DNA of 64,000 nt from Methyloligella sp050110875 (GTDB lineage: Bacteria > Pseudomonadota > Alphaproteobacteria > Rhizobiales > Methyloligellaceae), in assembly GCA_050110875.1 (NCBI GenBank), contig CP188828.1, forward strand, positions 682,001 through 746,000, given 5' to 3'. Under the pieces are notes generated by a model that saw only the letters and a list, made by a program, of their open reading frames with translations, made no database searches and was not told where the DNA came from. Of the stretch, positions 25,315 through 34,180 are shown piece by piece. The position numbers and the translations under genes are program-made. The stretch's first letter is position 1, and each line of letters starts with the position of its first letter.

Positions 25315-26321
25315 ATCAGACGATCCATGGCCGCCGCAGTATCGCTCATCCGGTTGGAGAAGCCCCATTCGTTGTCGTACCAGGAGACGACCCGGCAGAA
25401 GACGCCGTCGATCACCTGAGTGCTAGGCAGGTCGAAGATCGAGCTGCGCGGATCGTGGTTGAAATCCGACGAGACGAGCGGCTTGTCGTTGACGCCCAGC
25501 ACGCCCTTGAGCGCGCCGTTGGCCGCCTTGGTCATGGCCTCGTTGATCTCCTCGACGGTGGTCGGCTTGGCGGATTGGAAGGTCAGATCGACCAGGCTGA
25601 CATTGGGGGTCGGCACGCGGATCGAGGCGCCGTCCAGCTTGCCCGCGAGCTCCGGCAGGACCAAGCCGATGGCCTTGGCGGCGCCGGTGGAGGTCGGGAT
25701 CAGATTCACCGCACTCGCCCGCGCCCGGTAGGGATCCTTGTGGAAGGTGTCCACGGTGCGCTGGTCGCCGGTATAGGCGTGGATCGTGGTCATGTAGCCA
25801 CGCTCCAGGCCCACCGTCTCGTTCAGCACCTTGACGACGGGCGCCAGGCAATTGGTGGTGCAGGACGCGTTGGAGACGACGAGGTGCTCCTGGGTGAGCT
25901 CCGCGTCGTTGACGCCATACACCACGGTCAGATCGGCGCCCTTGCACGGCGCGGAGACCAGCACCCGGCGGGCACCGGCATCGAGATGCTGCGCGGCGGC
26001 GTCACGATCGGTGAAGCGGCCGGTGCATTCCATGACGATATCGATGTCGAGATCACGCCAGGGCAGCTTCTCCGGCGAGGCTTCGGAGATGACTTTGACC
26101 TCCTTGCCGTTCGCGCGGATGTTGCCGTCGGCGAGGCTCACCTCCATGGGAAGACGGCCATGCACGCTATCGAATTCCAGCAGATGGGCGTTCATATCCG
26201 CCGGGGCCAGATCGTTGATGGCCACGAATTCGAGATCGTCCCTGCCGGATTCCAGATAGGCTCTCAAAGTGAGCCGTCCAATTCTGCCAAAGCCGTTGAT
26301 CGCGACGCGCTTGTTCGACAT
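25311..26321 (-). CDS. gap: Glyceraldehyde-3-phosphate dehydrogenase, type I
   Basis: The 336-residue enzyme has the N-terminal Asn-Gly-Phe-Gly-Arg-Ile-Gly-Arg nucleotide motif, catalytic Cys154 in Ser-Asn-Ala-Ser-Cys-Thr-Thr-Asn-Cys, and the C-terminal Trp-Tyr-Asp-Asn-Glu-Trp-Gly. GAGGAGA upstream of 26321 supports the Met-Ser-Asn-Lys start. Asn-Asp-Leu after strand 2 suggests NAD preference (inference). It sits 23 bases after tkt. Confidence 0.97.
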   Translation of the reverse strand: MSNKRVAINGFGRIGRLTLRAYLESGRDDLEFVAINDLAPADMNAHLLEFDSVHGRLPMEVSLADGNIRANGKEVKVISEASPEKLPWRDLDIDIVMECTGRFTDRDAAAQHLDAGARRVLVSAPCKGADLTVVYGVNDAELTQEHLVVSNASCTTNCLAPVVKVLNETVGLERGYMTTIHAYTGDQRTVDTFHKDPYRARASAVNLIPTSTGAAKAIGLVLPELAGKLDGASIRVPTPNVSLVDLTFQSAKPTTVEEINEAMTKAANGALKGVLGVNDKPLVSSDFNHDPRSSIFDLPSTQVIDGVFCRVVSWYDNEWGFSNRMSDTAAAMDRLI

Positions 26322-26344
26322 CTCTCCTCGCACCTCTTTGGTAT

Positions 26345-28363
26345 TTAATCTCTGCCGAGGCAGCTTCGCGCGGCAGCGCAGACGGCCTCGCTGGTGATGT
26401 TGAAACGGTTATATAGGTCTTTGGCGGGTGCTGAAGCCCCGAAGCCCGTCATTCCGACGAACGCACCGTCCAAACCGATCCATTTTTGCCAGCCGAATTC
26501 CATGGCGGCTTCGACGGCGACGCGCGGGGCGGTTCCCAAGACCGCTTGCCGGTATTCCGCCGGCTGAGCGTCGAAGAGCTCCCAGGACGGCATGGAAACC
26601 ACGGCCGCCTCGATGCCCTCCGCGGCGAGGGTCTCGGCCGCTTCCACCGCCAGCATCAGCTCCGAGCCCGTGCCGATCAGGGTGACGTCGCGTTCGCCGC
26701 CGGCCTCGCGCAAGACATAGGCGCCCTTGGCGGAGAGGTTCTCGTCACCCGCCTCGCCGCGCAGGAGCGGCAGCCCCTGACGGCTCAAGGCCATGATCGA
26801 CGGCGTGGTCTGGCTGAGCAGGGCGAGCTCCCAGCATTCGGCGCATTCCACGGCATCGGCCGGACGGAAGACGTTGAGATTGGGCATCGCCCGAAGCGCG
26901 GCGAGCTGCTCCACCGGCTGATGGGTCGGGCCGTCCTCGCCGAGGCCGATGGAATCGTGGGTCATCACATAGACGACCCGCTTCTTCATCAGCGCCGAGA
27001 GGCGGATGGCCGGGCGGCAGTAATCGGTGAAGACCAGGAAGGACCCACCATAGGGCACGAAGCCGCCATGGAGCACCATGCCGTTCATGGCCGCGGCCAT
27101 GCCGTGCTCGCGCACGCCATAATGGATGTAGTTGCCGGAGAAATCGTCCGGCGTGATCGGCGTATGGGCCTTGGTCAGGGTACCGTTGGAGCCGGTGAGA
27201 TCCGCCGAACCGCCGATCATATGGGGGATCAGCGGGGTCAGCCGCTCCAGCACCTTCTGGGACGATTGCCGGCTGGCGAGCTTCGCCTCATCGGCGACGA
27301 ACTGGACCTTGGCGTCGCGCACCGCGTTTTTGATCTCGATGGCGATGTCTTCGCCGATAGGCTCGACCAGGGCATTGCGCTCCGCGCTATCGAGCTTGCC
27401 GGCCCGGTCCATCCAGGCCTCATAGGTTTCGCGATTGCGGCATCCGGCAGCGTGCCAAGCGGCGAGCACGCCCTTGGGCACCTCGAAAGGCGCATGCGGC
27501 CAATTGAGCTTCTCGCGGGTGGCGGCGATCTCCTCTTCGCCCAGGGGCGAGCCGTGGGTGGAGGCCGTGCCCTGCTTGTTGGGAGCGCCGAAGCCGATAG
27601 TGGTACGGCAGGCGATCATGGAGGGCCGGTCGGTGACGTTGCGCGCATTCTCGATGGCAAGGGCGACTGCTTCCGGATCGTGGCCGTCGACCCGGGCCAC
27701 GTGCCAGCCGCTCGCTCTGAAGCGCTCGAGTTGATCGTCGGAGACGGCGAGATCGGTGTCGCCGTCGATGGAGATGTGGTTGTCGTCGAACAGCACGATT
27801 AGACGGCCGAGCTTCAGATGGCCGGCGAGAGAGATCGCCTCGTGGCTGATGCCCTCCATCAGGCAGCCGTCGCCGGCAATGACATAAGTATAGTGGTCGA
27901 CGATCTCGTCGCCGTAACGGGCATTGAGCATGCGCTCGGCCATGGCCATGCCGACGGAATTGGCGAGCCCCTGCCCCAACGGACCCGTGGTCGTCTCAAC
28001 GCCCTTGGTGACGAAATTTTCCGGATGGCCCGGCGTCTTGGACCCGAGCTGGCGGAAATTCTTGATCTGCTCGATATCCATGCCCGGCGCGCCGGTGAGA
28101 TAGAGCAGCGAATAGAGCAGCATGGAGCCATGACCGGCGGAGAGCACGAAGCGGTCGCGGTCGGGCCATTCGGGATGCTCGGCATCGAATTTCAAGAACT
28201 TCGTGAAGAGCACCGTGGCCACGTCGGCCATGCCCATGGGCATGCCCGGATGGCCCGAATTCGCCTTCTGCACCGCATCCATCGCCAGGGCGCGGATCGC
28301 GTTCGCCATGTCCTCGCGGGTTGCCGCGGGTGAAGCCTGGTCCTGTTTCAGGCTCTCGGCCAT
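26345..28363 (-). CDS. tkt: Transketolase
   Basis: The 672-residue enzyme is full length. The N-terminal half has Ser-Gly-His-Pro-Gly-Met-Pro and the thiamine-diphosphate motif Gly-Asp-Gly-Cys-Leu-Met-Glu-Gly-Ile; the middle has Val-Arg-Glu-His-Gly-Met and Thr-His-Asp-Ser-Ile-Gly-Leu-Gly-Glu-Asp-Gly-Pro-Thr-His-Gln-Pro. It transfers two-carbon units in the pentose phosphate and Calvin pathways. It follows prk by 28 bases. Confidence 0.97.
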   Translation of the reverse strand: MAESLKQDQASPAATREDMANAIRALAMDAVQKANSGHPGMPMGMADVATVLFTKFLKFDAEHPEWPDRDRFVLSAGHGSMLLYSLLYLTGAPGMDIEQIKNFRQLGSKTPGHPENFVTKGVETTTGPLGQGLANSVGMAMAERMLNARYGDEIVDHYTYVIAGDGCLMEGISHEAISLAGHLKLGRLIVLFDDNHISIDGDTDLAVSDDQLERFRASGWHVARVDGHDPEAVALAIENARNVTDRPSMIACRTTIGFGAPNKQGTASTHGSPLGEEEIAATREKLNWPHAPFEVPKGVLAAWHAAGCRNRETYEAWMDRAGKLDSAERNALVEPIGEDIAIEIKNAVRDAKVQFVADEAKLASRQSSQKVLERLTPLIPHMIGGSADLTGSNGTLTKAHTPITPDDFSGNYIHYGVREHGMAAAMNGMVLHGGFVPYGGSFLVFTDYCRPAIRLSALMKKRVVYVMTHDSIGLGEDGPTHQPVEQLAALRAMPNLNVFRPADAVECAECWELALLSQTTPSIMALSRQGLPLLRGEAGDENLSAKGAYVLREAGGERDVTLIGTGSELMLAVEAAETLAAEGIEAAVVSMPSWELFDAQPAEYRQAVLGTAPRVAVEAAMEFGWQKWIGLDGAFVGMTGFGASAPAKDLYNRFNITSEAVCAAARSCLGRD

Positions 28364-28391
28364 TCATTTTCTCCAATTGATGAGTTCAGAA

Positions 28392-29321
28392 CTAATAGGC
28401 ACGCTCGCCCATCGACGCTTTCACGGCGTGGTATCCCACAAGAAGCTGGGTGAGCGCTAGGGGATGACTGACGCGATCGCCATTGGCGATGTCGATGCGG
28501 CCCACCTGATCGCGCATATGGCCCGCCTCGGGAATCAGATCCCAAAGCAGATTCTCGATCTTCTCGGCCCGGGAGTCGGAAATATCCCCTTTGATTTCAA
28601 GCACATCGACGGGCTTCCCGTCGCTGTCCCGTGCCAGCTCGAGCCTGAGATCGGCATAGTTTGAGCCGTCGAAAAGCGGGGAAAAGTCCGGATGCGGCAG
28701 GGTCGGCCGGAGCAGATGGCGCACGTCGAGATGGGTATCGGCCCCGTTCGCGCCCTCGGGTCTGGAGAAACGGATGACGATATCGGCGAAGGTCCGCTGG
28801 GGATGGATGAATTGCGGGCTGTCCTTCTTCCGCTTCACGAGCGATTCCTCCACCTCGCCGGAGGTGTAGCCGCGCTGGGTGGTGTCCCGGTGGCGCTTCC
28901 ACTTCACCCGAAGATCCTCGATGGGGTCGAGATAGATCTTCACGTCGTAGCAATCGCGCATGGCGCGGGTGGTATAGCCGAGCAATCCTTCGGCGATCAC
29001 GAAATCCTTGGGCTGAACGTAAATCGGCCGCTCCAAGGTGCCGCGGGCATGGTCGTAATACGGCTTGAGGATCGGCTGCCCCTCGCGCAGGAGACGCAGA
29101 TGCTGCTCCAGGATATCGACATAGTTGGCGCGGGGATCGAGCGCCGAAAGTCCAAGCTTGGCGCGCTCGGTCCGGTCGAAGGCGTGATAATCGTCGATGC
29201 ACAGGACCGTGCAGCGGTCTTCACCCAGAATCTGGGCGACGCCCGTCGACAGCGTCGTCTTGCCAGACGCCGAATCGCCGACGATGCCCAGGATGATCGG
29301 ATGATCGACCTGCTTCGGCAT
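28392..29321 (-). CDS. prk: Phosphoribulokinase (class II-like)
   Basis: The 309-residue P-loop kinase has Gly-Asp-Ser-Ala-Ser-Gly-Lys-Thr (15-22), Asp-Asp-Tyr-His (43-46) and a middle region (Leu-Asp-Pro-Arg-Ala-Asn-Tyr, then a lid with Arg-Asp-x-x-Arg-Gly) that matches the plant/cyanobacterial class II enzyme better than the proteobacterial class I CbbP. It would phosphorylate ribulose 5-phosphate with ATP. The start at 29321 has GGGGAG upstream. Lying between glpX and tkt it looks like part of a cbb-type operon, though no RuBisCO is in view. A related uridine-kinase-type activity is the alternative. Confidence 0.8.
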   Translation of the reverse strand: MPKQVDHPIILGIVGDSASGKTTLSTGVAQILGEDRCTVLCIDDYHAFDRTERAKLGLSALDPRANYVDILEQHLRLLREGQPILKPYYDHARGTLERPIYVQPKDFVIAEGLLGYTTRAMRDCYDVKIYLDPIEDLRVKWKRHRDTTQRGYTSGEVEESLVKRKKDSPQFIHPQRTFADIVIRFSRPEGANGADTHLDVRHLLRPTLPHPDFSPLFDGSNYADLRLELARDSDGKPVDVLEIKGDISDSRAEKIENLLWDLIPEAGHMRDQVGRIDIANGDRVSHPLALTQLLVGYHAVKASMGERAY

Positions 29322-29380
29322 TTCACTCCCCACGCACGCGACTTTTGTGACGTTTGTTTTGCGGCATCTTACGCCATGGG

Positions 29381-30382
29381 TCAGGCCACGTCTCGCGCTG
29401 TGATGTTTTCCGGCAACGCGCGGGTCAAAGGCAATGTGCTGGTGAGCACCTGCCGCTCCCCGGTATATCCGGAGATCATCATGGTCTGGGTGCGGTAATG
29501 GGTGCGGACATGCTGCACGCCTTCCAGCATCAGACCCGAGGTGATCCCGGTGGCGCAAAAGAATATGTCGCCGGAGGAAACCACCTCGTCCCGGTCGTAC
29601 CAGCGGGTGGTGTCGAGATCGGCAGCCCGCACCGCGATGGATTCCGTCTGGAGCTGAGGCGCGAGGCGGCAGCGAAATTCACCGCCGAGAGCACGGATGC
29701 CGGCAGCCGAGATGACCCCTTCGGGTGCACCGCCCACCCCCATCAAGGCATCGATGCCGGACTCCGGGATGGCGGCCAGAATAGCGCCGGCCACATCGCC
29801 CGCCGGGTAGAGCGAGACCTGAGCGCCAGTGGCGAGGATTTCCTCCACAAGCCGGCGATGCCGCGGCTTCTCCTGCACGTAGATGTTCAACTCCGGCACG
29901 GGCTTGCCGAGACACCGGCCGAGAATCTCGATCTTCCGAGCCGCCGGCAGGTCGGGATCGATATGTCCGCGGGCTTCCGGGCCGGCGACGAATTTCTCCA
30001 TATAGAAGGCAGGCCCCGGCTCCATCATGCTGCCCCGGGGGGCGATGGCGACCACCGCGAGGGCGTTGGTTTGGCCGGGCGCGATATAGGCGGTCCCTTC
30101 CATGGGATCGGCGGCCAGATCGGCCCGGAAGGCCGCACCGGGCCGCCCCAAGATCTCGCCGCGCTTGAATTGGGGAAGCTCGCCCTGCTGGGCATGGCCG
30201 ATCACGTCCATGGCTTCGATGTCGAGCTCGGCAAGACTTGTCCGCATGGCCTCCAGGGCCGCCTTGCCCGCCGCTTGACGGTCCCCCCCTTTCAGGGCGT
30301 CGGAAGCGGCACAGGCGGTGGCTTCGGTGACGCGTCGCAGAGCGAAAATGAAATCGGGCGAAACGGATCGCTCGTCGTTCAT
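29381..30382 (-). CDS. glpX: GlpX-family (class II) fructose-1,6-bisphosphatase, divergent
   Basis: The 333-residue protein aligns along its length with GlpX phosphatases: Arg-Val-Thr-Glu-Ala-Thr near the start, Asp-Pro-Met-Glu-Gly-Thr at 92-97, Met-Glu-Lys-Phe, Arg-His-Arg-Arg-Leu, Gly-Gly-Ala-Pro-Glu-Gly-Val and Ala-Thr-Gly-Ile. However, the canonical Ile-Gly-Glu-Gly-Glu-x-Asp-Glu-Ala-Pro metal motif reads Ile-Gly-His-Ala-Gln-Gln-Gly-Glu-Leu-Pro here (61-70). In the cluster it should supply fructose or sedoheptulose monophosphate ahead of prk, 59 bases away, but the altered metal site leaves activity open. Confidence 0.82.
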   Translation of the reverse strand: MNDERSVSPDFIFALRRVTEATACAASDALKGGDRQAAGKAALEAMRTSLAELDIEAMDVIGHAQQGELPQFKRGEILGRPGAAFRADLAADPMEGTAYIAPGQTNALAVVAIAPRGSMMEPGPAFYMEKFVAGPEARGHIDPDLPAARKIEILGRCLGKPVPELNIYVQEKPRHRRLVEEILATGAQVSLYPAGDVAGAILAAIPESGIDALMGVGGAPEGVISAAGIRALGGEFRCRLAPQLQTESIAVRAADLDTTRWYDRDEVVSSGDIFFCATGITSGLMLEGVQHVRTHYRTQTMMISGYTGERQVLTSTLPLTRALPENITARDVA

Positions 30383-30533
30383 GGCGATCTCCTTTGCTGC
30401 TCACCGTTCTCGGATGCGCAATTGCCAAGTGGGCATTGCGACTCGAATTGCAATTTCCGCGGCAGCCGGAGACCAGCTTAGACGATCGGCGGTTTCGCTT
30501 CAGCCCCGGTATGGCGGATTGGTTTCGAAAAGC

Positions 30534-31475
30534 TCACGCCGTGACGCTGCCGCCCGGCCCTTTCAGGCGCGGATCGAGGGCATCGCGCAAGGAATCGCCG
30601 AGGAGATTGACGGTCAGCAGAAGGGTTACGAGCACCGCGCCGGGGATCAGGGTGACCCACCAGGCGCCGGCGAAGATGAGATCGTAGCCGGAGCGGATCA
30701 GGGTGCCGAGGGAGGGCCTCGTCGGCGGCATGCCCAACCCCAAGAAGGAGAGCGCGGCCTCCGCCATGATGGCGTTGGCGATGCCGATGGCGGCGACGAT
30801 GATGAGCGGCGAGAGGATATTCGGAAAAATGTGCCGGCGGACGATCTCGCCATCGGTGGCGCCGAGCGCACGGGCCGCGCGCACATAATCCTTCGCCTTC
30901 TCGGAGAGCACGCCGGCCCGGGCCGTGCGGGCGAAGAACGGCCATTCGGCAAGCCCGATCACGACCACCAGGATCGGCACGGCATTGGCACCGAGACTTT
31001 CCTCGCCGAGCCAGGTTCGGAACAGGGCAAGGGCGACGATGGCGAGCATCAAGGTGGAGAGGGAGAGCTGGATATCGGCGAAGCGGGTGACGATCGTGTC
31101 GGCGCGGCCGCCGAGATAGCCCGCCAGCATGCCCAGCGGAATGCCGATGGCGGCCTGGATGACGACCGCGAGAACGCCCACCAGGAGCGAGACGCGCATG
31201 CCGTAAAGCACGGCGCTCAAGAGATCGCGGCCTTGCGCGTCGGTGCCGAGCGGATAGGTCCAAGTTCCGCCCTCCAGCCAGACCGGCGGCAATTCCGCGT
31301 CCAGGATATCGAGACTGGCGAGATCGTACGGGTTCTGGGGAGCGATCAGCGGGGCGAAAAGGCCCGCCAGGGCGAAGAGCGACAGTATTCCGAACAGCAA
31401 TAGGACGCCGGGATGACGCCGGATTGCGCGCTTCGCCGTGACCGGCGGCTCCATGACCGCCCCCTCCCCGGTCAT
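30534..31475 (-). CDS. Peptide/nickel-type ABC transporter permease (DppC-like)
   Basis: The 313-residue protein has an N-terminal membrane segment, the OppC_N-type region, and four to five further helices carrying the ATPase-docking loop (Arg-Ala-Leu-Gly-Ala-Thr-Asp-Gly-Glu-Ile, about 199-208). The start is set by the ATGA overlap with the DppB-like gene. It pairs with that permease to import a peptide or similar solute. No ATPase gene follows; the next gene is glpX. Confidence 0.9.
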   Translation of the reverse strand: MTGEGAVMEPPVTAKRAIRRHPGVLLLFGILSLFALAGLFAPLIAPQNPYDLASLDILDAELPPVWLEGGTWTYPLGTDAQGRDLLSAVLYGMRVSLLVGVLAVVIQAAIGIPLGMLAGYLGGRADTIVTRFADIQLSLSTLMLAIVALALFRTWLGEESLGANAVPILVVVIGLAEWPFFARTARAGVLSEKAKDYVRAARALGATDGEIVRRHIFPNILSPLIIVAAIGIANAIMAEAALSFLGLGMPPTRPSLGTLIRSGYDLIFAGAWWVTLIPGAVLVTLLLTVNLLGDSLRDALDPRLKGPGGSVTA

Positions 31476-32464
31476 GATGCTGCCTCGAAGCTGATGCGCG
31501 GATCGAGGGCAAGGCTCGCCAGATCGGCCAGGGTGTTGGTGACGACGAAGATGGCGCCAACCACCACGAGATAGGTGGTGATCAGGGGGATATCGGCACG
31601 GGTGACGGCTTCGAGAAACAAAAAGCCCATGCCCGGCCATTGGAAGACGATCTCGGTCAGCAGGGTGAAGGCTAGGAGATTGCCGAATTGGAGGCCGGCT
31701 TGGGCAATCACCGGCAGCCAGGCATTGCGCAGGGCATGGCCGATCCAGATCCGGGGACGGGAGACGCCCTTGGCCCGGGCCGTGCGGACGTAGTCGCGGC
31801 CGAGCTCGTCCAGCATGGCGCTGCGGATCAGCCGGATGAACAGCGGCAGCATGATGGAGGACAGGGTGACGGCGGGCAGCAACAGATGCTCCAGCCCGTC
31901 GAGGCTGAGGAAGCTCGTCTCCCAGCCGAAGACGGAGACGGTCTGGCCGCGCCCGAAGGCGGGCAGCAACCCCCACAGCATGGAGAAAAGGCTTATCAGG
32001 AGAATGCCGGTGAGGAAGACCGGCACGGAGACGCCGAGCACGCTGAAGCCCAGGACCAGCTTGGCTCCGAGGCTTCTGGGTTTGACGGCACAGTAGATGC
32101 CGCCGGGAATGGACAGCAGCACGACGATCAGGGAGGCCGCGAGCACCAGCTCGAAGCTCGCCGGGAACTTGCCCGCGATCACCGCAAGGGTCGAGCGCTT
32201 ATAGATGTAGGAGGTGCCAAGATCGCCCGTGGCGGCGTTTTGCAAGTAACGGCCGAACTGGACGGGCCAGGGATCGTTGAGACCGAGCTCTTCCCTCAAG
32301 GTCGCACGTTCCTGCTCGGAGGCGATCTGTCCGGTGAACTCGCGGACCGGATCGCCAAGACTGGAGCGGATGGCGAAGGCGATGGCGAGGATCGCCAACA
32401 TGACCAGCAGCATCTGGAAGAGGCGCTGGAAGAGGAAGGAGGCTGCGGGCCGGATCGAATCCAT
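31472..32464 (-). CDS. Peptide/nickel-type ABC transporter permease (DppB-like)
   Basis: The 330-residue protein has the DppB layout: an N-terminal helix, a periplasmic loop rich in charged residues, then five helices with the docking loop Thr-Ala-Arg-Ala-Lys-Gly-Val near residue 226-232. It begins 9 bases after the binding-protein gene and overlaps the DppC-like gene by four bases, so the three form one operon. Confidence 0.9.
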   Translation of the reverse strand: MDSIRPAASFLFQRLFQMLLVMLAILAIAFAIRSSLGDPVREFTGQIASEQERATLREELGLNDPWPVQFGRYLQNAATGDLGTSYIYKRSTLAVIAGKFPASFELVLAASLIVVLLSIPGGIYCAVKPRSLGAKLVLGFSVLGVSVPVFLTGILLISLFSMLWGLLPAFGRGQTVSVFGWETSFLSLDGLEHLLLPAVTLSSIMLPLFIRLIRSAMLDELGRDYVRTARAKGVSRPRIWIGHALRNAWLPVIAQAGLQFGNLLAFTLLTEIVFQWPGMGFLFLEAVTRADIPLITTYLVVVGAIFVVTNTLADLASLALDPRISFEAAS

Positions 32465-32473
32465 GCCCCTCTT

Positions 32474-34048
32474 CTATTCGATAACGAGGTCGCCGAGATA
32501 GGGCATGTCGAGCCCATTCACAACCGGGCCGATCAGGACGTTCTTCCGCGCCGCCCAGGAGAGGTGCTGCCATTGCAGCGGCACCATGGCGGCATCGTCG
32601 TAGAGAATGCGCTCGATGCGCTGGAGCAACTCGGTGCGCGCCGTCCGGTCCAGCATGGTCTGGCTTTCCAGGGTGAGCTTGTCGATCTCGGGATTGGAAT
32701 AATTGCCGGCGTTATACTGGCCGTAGCCCGTCTTGGGGTTCGGCGTCATGGCGAGGAACTCGTAGAGATTGGCCGAATCCTGGGTATCGGACTGCCAGCC
32801 GATCATCAGGATATCCCCTTCCCGCGCATCGAAGCGCTGCCAGTATTGCGCCTTGGGCATGGTCTGGAGATCGACGGTGACGTTGATCTTGGCCAGCATG
32901 GCGGCGACGGCCTGGGCAATGCGGTAGTCGCCGACATAGCGATTGTTGGGGGCGATCATGGTGACGCGAAAACCGTCCGCATAGCCCGCCTCCGCCATCA
33001 GCGCCTTGGCCTTGGCGAGATCGTAGCGGGGCTTCAATTTCGGATCGTAGCCGTCGAAGCCTTCCGGACTGAGCTGTCCCGCCGGCGAGCCGAAGCCGCG
33101 CATGATCTTCTTCACGATGCCGTCGCGATTGATGGCGTAGTTGATGGCAAGACGCACCCGGCGGTCTTTGAAAGCCTCGACCCTCGCCTGATTGAGCTGA
33201 AAGGTGAGGATGCGCGTGCTCGGCATGGTGACCAGATTGCAGCATGGCGCGGCCTCGATGCGCTTCAGATCGCCGGGCGGCACGGGGGCGATGAAATCCA
33301 CATCGCCGGCGAGCAACGCCGCGACCCTTGTGGCGGGCTCCTTGATCGGCGTGAGGACGATACGGCCGACATTGCCCGGAGAGTCCTTGTCCCAGTAATC
33401 GGCGAAACGCTCCATCACGAGGCGGACGCCCTGCTCCCGCTCGGTCACGATGAAGGGGCCGGTGCCGGCGACATTCGCCGAGGCGAAGGAGGCGCCGTGC
33501 TTGACGATGGCATCCTTGGGCTCGCCCTTCTCGTTCTCGCCCGAATAGAATTCCTGATCCATGGGGAAGATGTAGGTGGCGAGGTTCAGCACCAGCGGAT
33601 ACGGCTTCTTGGTGATGAGATCGACGGTCAGCTTGTCGATCACCCGGGCCCCTTCGAAGGGCTCGAACAGCGCTTTGAAATCCGGACTCCGCTTCAGCCG
33701 GTTCAGGGTCCAGACGACATCGTGGGCGGTCAGCGTATTGCCGGTATGGAATTTCACATCCGGCCGGAGATAAAAGCGGGTGGTGCGCTCGTCGATCTTC
33801 TCCCAACGGGTGGCGAGCCTCGGCTCCAGCTCCATGTTCGAATCGAAGCGGAGCAGCGGATCGAACAGCAGATGGGACATCTGCAGCGTCGCGCTGGCGA
33901 GCTGTTCGTGGGGATCGAGGGAGATGGGATCGGCGTCGTACGCCATGCGCAAGGTCTCGTTCCGCTCGACGGCGAGCGCCGGAGCGGCCAGACCGGCAGG
34001 CGCAATCCCTGCCCCGATGATGAGAAGCAACGCAAGAAATACACGCAT
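32474..34048 (-). CDS. ABC transporter solute-binding protein, family 5 (peptide type)
   Basis: The 524-residue protein has a cleavable signal peptide (about 1-26, ending Ala-Leu-Ala) and the SBP_bac_5 fold: Asp-Pro-Ile-Ser-Leu-Asp-Pro-His near the start, Thr-Ala-His-Asp-Val-Val-Trp-Thr-Leu, and the Ala-Ile-Asn-Tyr-Ala-Ile block in the middle. It captures a peptide, nickel chelate or opine in the periplasm and hands it to the two permeases downstream. Ligand cannot be read from sequence. The operon is divergent from bioD. Confidence 0.9.
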   Translation of the reverse strand: MRVFLALLLIIGAGIAPAGLAAPALAVERNETLRMAYDADPISLDPHEQLASATLQMSHLLFDPLLRFDSNMELEPRLATRWEKIDERTTRFYLRPDVKFHTGNTLTAHDVVWTLNRLKRSPDFKALFEPFEGARVIDKLTVDLITKKPYPLVLNLATYIFPMDQEFYSGENEKGEPKDAIVKHGASFASANVAGTGPFIVTEREQGVRLVMERFADYWDKDSPGNVGRIVLTPIKEPATRVAALLAGDVDFIAPVPPGDLKRIEAAPCCNLVTMPSTRILTFQLNQARVEAFKDRRVRLAINYAINRDGIVKKIMRGFGSPAGQLSPEGFDGYDPKLKPRYDLAKAKALMAEAGYADGFRVTMIAPNNRYVGDYRIAQAVAAMLAKINVTVDLQTMPKAQYWQRFDAREGDILMIGWQSDTQDSANLYEFLAMTPNPKTGYGQYNAGNYSNPEIDKLTLESQTMLDRTARTELLQRIERILYDDAAMVPLQWQHLSWAARKNVLIGPVVNGLDMPYLGDLVIE

Positions 34049-34180
34049 TTGCACGAACCAATAGCGCTCCTTTGCGCAAGCGCCTAGCCCTCTCAGCGGG
34101 TTCCGGCGATTGGCCGCGGTGCGGAGGCTCGGGCTTGTAACCTCGTCTTGAGCGGCTAAAGTCCGCGCCAACTTAGAGAA

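Noticed and set aside
31688..34087. 799-codon frame antisense to the ABC transporter genes
   Set aside because: Shadow of well-matched dppB-like and SBP genes.
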